Assembly: GCF_030272615.1 (NCBI RefSeq)
Contig: NC_081412.1
Span: 41,096,791 to 41,160,790 of the forward strand
Length of the DNA: 64,000 nucleotides
Source of the DNA: Cryptomeria japonica
Taxonomy: Eukaryota > Streptophyta > Pinopsida > Cupressales > Cupressaceae
Direction: 5' to 3'
Made by a program: the position numbers and the translations under genes. The notes beneath the pieces were generated by a model that ran no database searches, had not been told where the DNA came from, and saw nothing but the letters and a program-made list of their open reading frames with translations. This document shows, in pieces, positions 56,381 to 64,000 of the stretch; the first letter of the stretch is position 1, and the number at the start of each line of letters is the position of its first letter.

Positions 56381-56575
56381 TTTTTTTTTTATCGGTAAAA
56401 TAGGGACCACCTTGATAGTGTCATTAACACCATGACAATTTACAATTGCGATCCCTCTGGAATAGCAATGGCACAAACCTAGGCTCATAGTAACCTAATG
56501 GGATTTGAACCTTGGTGGCACCATTAACAATGCCACACCTTAAACAATACACTGTTAAATGAACCCATAAATACA
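56381..56575 (-). mobile_element. tRNA-derived SINE candidate, M2 copy
   Basis: Same unit as 45,967-46,165, with B-box-like AAGGTTCAAATCCC (rc of 56,502-56,515) and a T run (A tail on the minus strand) at 56,381-56,391. Differences are substitutions only, consistent with module duplication rather than a second insertion. Confidence 0.45.
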
Positions 56576-56649
56576 GCTACATTAATTCATTAGTAAATTT
56601 TTATTAAAACATTATTAATTATAAATACTAATTCTTTTAATATACTAAA

Positions 56650-56812
56650 AATCTTTGTTCTTGTGTTTAAGGTTTTGGGCCCTTTTAAACCCCTATTTTT
56701 CCTATTCATCCCTAGTGGTTGTTGGCTTGCTCTCCAAGCCTATCTTTTGATGGTTGGTTTCAGATTTGTAATAGGTTGGGGCCCTTCCCCAGTTAACTTA
56801 ATAAAAAATATA
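56650..56812 (+). mobile_element. 5'-truncated LINE tail, M2 copy
   Basis: Homologous to 46,245-46,400, with GGTTTTGGGCCC, TTGTAATAGGTTGGGGCCC and AACTTAATAAAAAATAT. Confidence 0.5.
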
Positions 56813-58572
56813 TTGAAAATCTAAATGTAGGTCACCATAACATTTAAAGACATCAAGTTTCCATAATCCATTAGATTTGGAAGAACGGTTTCAGAATTAG
56901 ATTGCGTAGTAGTTTTTGTATCAACATGTCGGATCATGTTCCATATTCCATCATTACGATGATGAATCATAGAACATGATCCAAAATATTAATGTAAAAT
57001 CTACCATACAATTTAACTCAAAAAGAACTCCTCCAAACCATAGCATCTATTTATAAACACTCGTTGAATTAAATCTTTACAGAGCTCGTTAAATATCGTA
57101 CCAGCATGAAAAGAAGCTCCTCATTTTTCACTCCGTTTGCTGACGGCTCTCGACGTAAAGCTTGATTCCTTATCAAGCCCCTCAACATGAAAAGACAAAA
57201 AGTCCAACTTTCAATTGGAAATCTTAAATTCCGTCTTCATCAATACATGGAATGCTTAAATGTTTTCCATCTCCACATTATTGCTTTTCGAGAAGACATT
57301 AAATACACCTGTAACTCTAGTGATAAATATACGATCAGAATGCGCTTTGATTTATTCGAATAGACAACCGATAAACCGCACAAAGAATTTAAATGGCGAC
57401 AATCGATGGAGAGAGAAAGTGTCTTCCAGTTTGAGCGATTCCGTCGTATTTGAGCAAAACAGCTATTATGGAAATCCACTTGTAATTTGCATGTTGAATG
57501 TGGAGGCAAACTAGTGTTGTCATTCACGTCCAGATGAAATTATTATATGTTAGCTGTTTGACAGGTAGGGAAAATATAATTTTTTCCTGCACGCATGGAG
57601 TGTTCTTTTTAAGGATGCCATATCAGACTGGTTAATAATCCTTTCGGAGGCGACAAAAGTACTTTCATAACATAACTGTCATGCTCGTTTGCCCATTGTG
57701 CTCATACTGTTCAATGAGAATTTTGGAAGGAGTGGAGCAGCTCTTAAATTCTAAGCAAACACGGGCAATTCAAATATAACAATCTTTTAATGGAGTTATT
57801 AAAGATGGTAAGTAGATTGTAAGAAAATTCTCTTTTAGAGAAGATATGTTTGATATGTTTAAGAAAGTATAAAATATACAAGTAATTTAGGAGTTTGAAA
57901 TGTAGAAGTATCTAATTTAGAGTATGAGAATTGATATTAATTTTGGAGTTTCATAAGTTTAAGTTTAATTTGGAGGAAAGGTATTGTTGGAGATATATGA
58001 TAACGATAAGTTTAGAAAAAAAATGATGTAAATGTATGGTAAAGTAGTAAGAATAGAACAAACACCATTCTATAAAAATATTGTAATGAAATAAAATATT
58101 GAAGTTAATATATAAGAAACAAGAGACACAATATATTAGATGTTAATAGATAATAATTATATAAATAAATCAATATACATACATGAAAACATTCCATCAA
58201 ACTAGAAAAAGATTTATTAATCTAACTATTATGTATTCCAAAAAATGGATTAAAGATCAATAAAAAAAAAGTACAATTAAAAAATTGAATTTCATATCGT
58301 CTTCACCAACCCATTGAGTGCTTAAATGTTCTCCATGTCTCCATTGCATGGTCAATTTGTCAATGTGCCTACACTTTCAATCCAAATAGAGTTTGAGATA
58401 ACAGGGCCCTCATCTTGATCACAATGCCATGACCAATACACGTGTCATATTGAATATTTGAAGTTCTCCATGTGCAAAACTTAAGACAACTCAGATTTTA
58501 GTTTCTTAAACCTATCAAAATACATATAATAATTAATTATCTAAAATAATTAATATAATATTATAGATTGTA

Positions 58573-59893
58573 ATTACAAAGAAGATTTTTAAAAGTTCCT
58601 CAAAGCTAGGTGAAAATGTGGCTTGTAATCAAAGCAGCTTCAACAACAGTGACTTACTTGGCATTTGGAAAGAGGTGGTGTTGCTCCTTATGGAATTCAT
58701 CACCCTGGATGAGAGGTTCAAGTGCTTCCACTCACAACATTTCAACATGCTTAATCAATTGAGGTATGGGTTGAAAATAAATTTTCCCATATTGACTTTT
58801 TTGTCTATTTCTCAGTCTATGGTTGTGGCTAAAACCAAAGATATCATTCTCCTGCACTAAGGGCTTATCCTTCAGCTTTACAATTTTCATCTAAACTTAA
58901 GCCCTTCTAGTGGCCCAACTTTTACTCCCTTTGACCCTTCTCTGTGCATTGAGATTTCTAATTTCCTGGTCTACAAAGAGCCTAACCCAAACCCTTAACC
59001 TAAGGGGACCCCTACCCAGGTCAACCCTAGTAGAACAACTAAAGCTAAAAATCCCTTGACCCCTCCTACTATGATTAGTACTATTGAAGAGCCAAATGAT
59101 GAGGAAAATGCCTCTGAGGATTCTTGCCTCCTATTGGTCAACCAAGTTGAATTGGACCCCAAATAATCCTGTTAACACAGAGGGTACCCCTTCAACCCCT
59201 TCTTATGGTTCTCCCTCCCCTCTCGAACAAATTCACCTAAAAAATGGGACTTCCCTGTCTATGCAAAAAAAGTTAATGAACTTTGTGATGGTTACAATAA
59301 GCACCAGGCTCTCATCCACTGGCCTCTAGGTATCTATGAAGGCTATGGAGGAGATTCAAAGGAGCCAAGGGTCCCTCAAAAGAAAAATGGAGGATGTGAT
59401 TGTGCAGAGTAATGAAATGCTTAAAAGGAATTCAGCAACCCTATAGGCTATCTAAGAGGAGATTGAGAAGAAAGCTCGAAAGAAGAGGCATTTGGACTCT
59501 TCCACTGTTGCAGGGTTGGAGGTGATAGTTTTAAGGATGATTGCAATTCCCGAGTCACCTACTATCTCATAAATCCAACAAATGACTCTCCTTTTCTGCA
59601 AAAGTGAAGGCTTTGAGATAGGATAGGAAGTTTGAGAATCCCCCAACTAGGTAGGCCATTGGTTTGTGCCTTTGGTGGGGGTGAGTCTATGTGTTTTGTT
59701 CTGCTTGTTTATAGTCTCGTCTGTCTTTGGTTTATGTTGTGTATGTTTGGGAGCCACTTCTTTTGTTCTTTTATGGCAGCCGGCTTTAGGGTGTTGGTTT
59801 CTCACTCCTCATGAGTCCCATAGTTTGTCTCACTCTTTCATCTTTATAGAGGTTATGTAATGATTTGAACCTCTCTTGATTTTAACTAATCAA
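58573..59893 (+). mobile_element. Retroposon insert I3 with a 16-bp target duplication
   Basis: The insert is flanked by AATATTATAGATTGTA (58,557-58,572) and AATATTATAAATTGTA (59,894-59,909), fifteen of sixteen bases identical, the sort of long target duplication LINE machinery leaves. The plus-strand open stretch 58,618-58,860 and the following frames are homologous to the second half of insert I2 (50,540 onward), including an LHxGLILxLYNF-type stretch, a Pro/Thr-rich middle (58,980-59,240) and a charged helical part (59,330-59,560). The end ATGATTTGAACCTCTCTTGA is LINE-tail-like. It is 5' truncated relative to I2. No enzyme is encoded. Confidence 0.65.
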
Positions 59894-62800
59894 AATATTA
59901 TAAATTGTAGATAATCTAAACTAATTGGAAACTTAAATTTATATTTAAAATACATATTCAACTCTTATGTATATAAAACTTAGAAATGGAGATTTGGCAA
60001 ATGAAAATGAACCTACAGGGTTACCACCATCCCGTATGGTAATCGGAATGGGCTCATTCGCATCAGCCTTGTTGACATGCACGCGAGTCTGAATCACAAC
60101 AAAAAAAAATGATTCTCTAACTTTACTCTAGACGATCAATATATGATCGAAATGGGCTCCATTTATTGGAATAGACCAGTCGTAAACCGCACAGAGACTT
60201 TATTTGGCAATAATTAATGGAGATAGATGGTGTTTACTTTCATTTTCAGCGGTTCAAATTTCAGTTGTCTTATTTGAGCAGAAGAGCGACTGTGGAAATC
60301 CTCTTATAATTTGCATGTTGAGTCCACTTGCTATTTTAACATGAGGGAAAACATGAGTTTTTTCCTTCACGCATGGAGTTTTCTTTTGAGGATGCTATAT
60401 GACAAGCAGAACCTCGTCCTATTTCCTCATCAAGCCCCTCAAAACGAACAGAAATCCAACTTGCAATTGAATGTCTAAATTCTCTCTTCATCAATCCATC
60501 GAATGCTTAAAAGTTGTCTATATCTATATCAATAATTTTCCAGAATTATGATAAACACGTGTAACTCTAGATGATCAGTATACAATTGGAATGAGCTTGG
60601 CTTATTCGAAAAGACAAACAGTAAATCGCACATAGACTTTAAATGACGAGAGTGGAGATTTGAAATATCAATCTTACTTTTTATCCGTTTCAAATTTCTA
60701 TTGTCTTATTTGAGCAGAACGGCGGTTGTGGAAATCCAACTGTGTATTTATCAATTTGAATCTCCAGGCAAACCAGTGTGTCATTCACGTGCAGAATGAA
60801 TTATCATATGCTATTTTGACGGTAGAGAGAATATGCTTCTTCCTCCACACCTTGAGTGTTCCTTTAAAGGATGCCTTATGAGATTGGCTACAAATCTTTT
60901 AGGAAACGACATAAAGACTGTCGCAACATATCGATCATCCTCACTTACCCATTGCGCCCAAGAATGCCAGTCATGTTCGCCTATCCATTATGCTCATACT
61001 ATTCCCTGAGAATTTTCGAACAAGTGGAGCACCTCATCAATGGGAAGCACGCATGGACGATTTCCTAATAGCTCCAAATAGGGGAAAAAAATAATGATTG
61101 CTTTGTTCATCATTTAGGAAAATTATTAATTCATTATTGTATGCCATATTGCAGATAGCAATTTTGAACTCTTGCTTGACAAAACATCTAGTTCATGTAC
61201 CTAGAATAGTTTTTGAAGGTAGTGGAGCGACTAAGATGTTTGAACTACATCTTCAATTCTAATGAATATACTTTTTATTGTATTTGAATCTTAGAAATTC
61301 TTTTATCTTAATCAATCAACATTCAATTTTACTTTATATTTAATTTATTGATCACAATCAATTTATTAGAGTTGAGCATTTAGGTCAACTGTTATTATCT
61401 TATGTCCTTTTCACATCATTGTCTTCCAAATATAATAGACATTTGATGATGATTAAGTTGAAGATTTATCTGTAAAATTGTAGGGTATCAAATAATCTAG
61501 GGGAAACCATACTAAAGTAGGTGTCAAATAAAGTGTGAAATTGTTGAGGTAAATAATTTATGACAATACACTTTAATAATGCTATTTTTTAACTTTTATA
61601 TAAAATATATGTTTAATTTAATATGGATTTTCATAGTATTTTATGCACAATTTAAAACATAAATTAAATATTAAGATAAAAGTTACATATTATATTACTA
61701 GTTTTATGACCACCTCAAATAATTACATATCTATATAAGAAATGAAAAATAAATATAGTGGTGTGTAGAAGAACAATCATACCCATTTAAGAAGTATATT
61801 GAATTGCATTGATCTATAGTAGGTGATCAGACCCAATACACATGTACCCTAATTTCCCCCATGCCAAACTCCTAAAATTATATTAGCATATATGTCTATT
61901 TGATTTAGGAGCTTAAAACTGCCCATTGGAATTCTACATATCAACAATGTAACCAAATCAACTGTCTTTACTGAATTATTAAGAAATATCTCCAAAAAAA
62001 AATAGATAAAAAAATAGACTAAAACATATACATCAAGAAACATATTATTAATTATCTTATGTGTCACCATATAATTGTTTCTTTTGCTATATACATATAT
62101 GTTCATATACTAATTCCTTCATAAATATTTACTAATATTTTATTTATCAAATACTTAAAAGGAAAACCTCATCCTCTTACACTCAGTTTGGGAGTTCCTC
62201 AAAATTCTCAACCTAAAGCTTGATTCCATGATCAAACCCTACAACATGAAGACAAGAAAACAGATTGACATTTGAATTTCTAAATTTCCTATCCACCAAT
62301 CCATTAAGTTCTTATACGTCTAATGTTTGCCTACCTATTGTGCTCATACTATTCAATGAAAATTTTCAAAAAAGTGGAGCACCTCTTCAGTGTACGTGAA
62401 GTAAACATGCCTCGCTTGCAATATAACCGTCTGTATCTTTGGATAGTTAATTTTCACAAAGAAATTTAATTGGTTGGATTCCAATTTTATTTATAAACAA
62501 ACCAAAAAGACTATGGCGTGACAAAAATTAAAGTGCCAAGTGATGTTAGAGATTAGAGCTATATCATTAGCCATCAAGAAAACTAACCCAATCATTACCT
62601 CTATGGGAAGCAAAAATTGACAATTTCCTAATTGCATCGCCTACAAGAACATTCAATAGCTATTAAGTTATTGGTTGATTTTAAGAGCATCTCATAGCAA
62701 ATTAGCTAGTATGGAATTCATTCAGAAAAGATGTTGGAAATTTTTTTATTTTTTTAAAGCATTGTAGTGTGTTTTTCATAGAAAAATAATTGTGTTTAAT

Positions 62801-63300
62801 TAATTCAAATTATATTATATTTATCATCATCATAATGGCGCAATTTTTTAATGGAGTTAGAGATCAAAGATGATAAAGAAATCACATAAGGCAACATGCC
62901 AAAAGCAAAGAGAAAATATTAATTTAGGAAGCTCTATTTGACATACTTAAGGAAAGTGCAAAATGGACATGTAAGCAACTAGGAGGTTTAATTCTAGAAA
63001 TTTCCAAACAAGAGTTTGAGTTTTGACATTAAATTGAAAACTCAATTTGGAGAAAAAGGTTTTGTTGAATTGATATCTCTATGAGACATTGAGGCTAAGG
63101 ACAACAATGAATTTGGGAGAAAGCTTGATGTAGATATAAGAAGACATGAGACTGGAGTTGGTGAAATTCAATCCAAAATTTGCATATTGTTTCCCAATGT
63201 TAAATTATGAATACTAATCTCATGACAAACAAGGAACATAACATGCTAGATGAGTAGGTTATATATGGATATGAGGTTAAATTGATATTTTATGTGAACA
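59890..63300 (+). repeat. M3: most diverged module
   Basis: The leader (GGTTACCACCATCCCGTATGG, 60,015) and two core copies (60,120-60,400 and 60,430-61,070) are followed by blocks resembling 45,430-45,840 of M1 (TGGTGTGTAGAAGAACAATC at 61,760; TATCAACAATGTAACCAA at 61,940), another core remnant (62,200-62,650) and tail words near 63,000-63,130. Similarity is low but the order is kept. An AT-rich stretch at 61,100-61,640 has no clear counterpart. Confidence 0.5.
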
Positions 63301-64000
63301 CAAGGGATCTATGAAAGCACATAAATATTATATGTTATTGAAAGTGTATATGCGTCTTGAAGAGGTAGGAAGAATGAGGTTGAAGAGAGATGAACATTTA
63401 AGTTCATTATCATGTTAAATCAATCTATTCCAAAAAATAGATGAAGTGAAGAAACTAAATGCATGCTCAAATTTATCCACTATTCTAAGTTGGTTCATCA
63501 AAATTGAATACACAATGAGAGTAGAATAAAATTTCATGTAGTTGAAACTGAGAATATATACGTTCCAGTTCTAATCATTTATATAAATGTACAAATTTTA
63601 AATCAACTTAATGACTTAGATTTTCTTATTTGGATCATGTTTTTGGTTCAGATATGCTTTGGAAGTTAATTTGAAATATTGTTATGGGTCTCACCTTGGC
63701 ATGCAAACATCCGCATGAAATATTTTGCATTGGAGTATTTCTTTTTGGACATGCTTTAATGCCTATCTACACGTTACATTTGGTGTCGACCTTGAAGGAT
63801 GTATTAGCGTGTGTGGATCATTGGATCCATCTTGGAAAGATGTTTTATGATGTATTTGGGTCCCCTCTTTCTTCTAGAGTGGACCACCTTGAGTATTTTT
63901 GGTTCATCTAGCTTATTTTGTACGATTATGTTCATTCTATCATGGTCAACCCTTAATTAGGTTCTTGGATGTTCTATTTCAAATTTAAGGAGCGTGGATG
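63300..64000. other. Right end of window, nothing recognised
   Basis: The plus-strand open frame 63,684-63,911 (75 codons) begins with ATG and is hydrophobic, but it has no family resemblance and no flanking gene signals. It may be a random frame or the edge of another insert of the kind that follows each module. Confidence 0.5.

Larger units (their letters stand above)
51925..58560 (+). repeat. M2: module of about 6.6 kb
   Basis: Collinear with M1 but lacking the 43,558-45,046 block and the extra core-tail copy, and with a 393-bp solo LTR at 52,208-52,600 and a local duplication at 53,430-53,690. It ends in a tail to ACATATAATAATTAATTATC near 58,540. No gene is recognised. Confidence 0.7.
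37890..63300 (+). repeat. Tandem array of diverged 7-9-kb modules (M0 tail, M1, M2, M3)
   Basis: Long collinear matches connect 40,262-49,495 (M1), 51,925-58,560 (M2) and 59,890-63,300 (M3); 37,890-39,015 matches only the end of a module (M0). Examples: GGAGCACAAGACTT at 42,690 and 54,601; TGTTTAACAGTATTCATTTTT at 45,050 and 55,489; GCTGACGGCTCTCGAC at 46,794 and 57,129; CCTATCAAAATACATATA at 39,000 and 58,510. Every module boundary is occupied by a retroposon insert (39,016-40,260, 49,496-51,923, 58,573-59,893). Divergence is moderate, with large insertions and deletions, so the amplification is old. No protein-coding capacity is recognised in the module itself. Confidence 0.75.

Noticed and set aside
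60871-61068. 65-codon frame across the M3 core repeat
   Set aside because: The same core in other copies is interrupted by stops and length changes, so the frame is not conserved.
63684-63911. 75-codon hydrophobic frame near the right edge
   Set aside because: No family match, and the context is cut off by the end of the window.

Overview
The window looks like gene-poor intergenic DNA from a large plant genome, probably a seed plant and possibly a gymnosperm. It is AT-rich and contains spliced CACTA transposase genes of the plant TNP2/DUF4218/DUF4216 type, Ty1/copia and Ty3/gypsy-type LTR elements with plant initiator-Met primer sites, plant LINEs, a plant mobile domain (PMD) relic and a pentatricopeptide-repeat (PPR) relic. 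I found no intact host gene, rRNA, tRNA or CRISPR array. The lineage call is an inference from element families, not from a marker gene.

1-3,650: no recognisable gene. 3,700-12,780: a CACTA (En/Spm-type) DNA transposon read right to left. Its first gene (12,780-8,391) is a nine-exon TNP2-like transposase with a zinc-knuckle-like head, transposase core, DUF4218, DUF4216 and a tail of aspartate and Gly-Asp repeats encoded by a microsatellite. Its second gene or gene set (about 7,630-3,935) opens with a SET-domain ORF and continues through small exons to a Ptta/Transposase_24-like region and a hydrophilic tail. 12,781-17,480: no genes, several degenerate tandem repeats.

17,500-21,689: a PPR gene fragment, an antisense PMD fragment, two minisatellites, then a polypurine tract and a 1.44-kb gypsy-type LTR. 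21,690-26,542: an unusual minus-strand LTR element with a 1.16-kb 5' LTR and primer site, a coiled-coil plus four-CCHC-knuckle ORF, and a second conserved ORF of unknown function. That second ORF is split by an 885-bp solo LTR with perfect 5-bp target duplications. 26,608-34,337: a complete but decayed Ty1/copia element with both LTRs, primer site, polypurine tract and a near-perfect 5-bp target duplication. 34,338-35,650: the 3' end and LTR of a second gypsy-type element, abutting a minus-strand LINE (35,650-37,860) with DUF4283 ORF1 and the endonuclease domain.

37,900-63,300: a tandem array of diverged 7-9-kb modules made of an unidentified non-coding repeat, a tRNA-derived SINE candidate, LINE tails and, at the same point in each module, a retroposon insert. 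One module carries a 393-bp solo LTR that is absent at the equivalent point of its neighbour, which orders the events. 63,300-64,000: nothing recognised.

The genes do not form a host pathway. The most unusual contents are the SET-domain ORF within a CACTA transposon, the two-ORF minus-strand LTR element, and the tandem module array.
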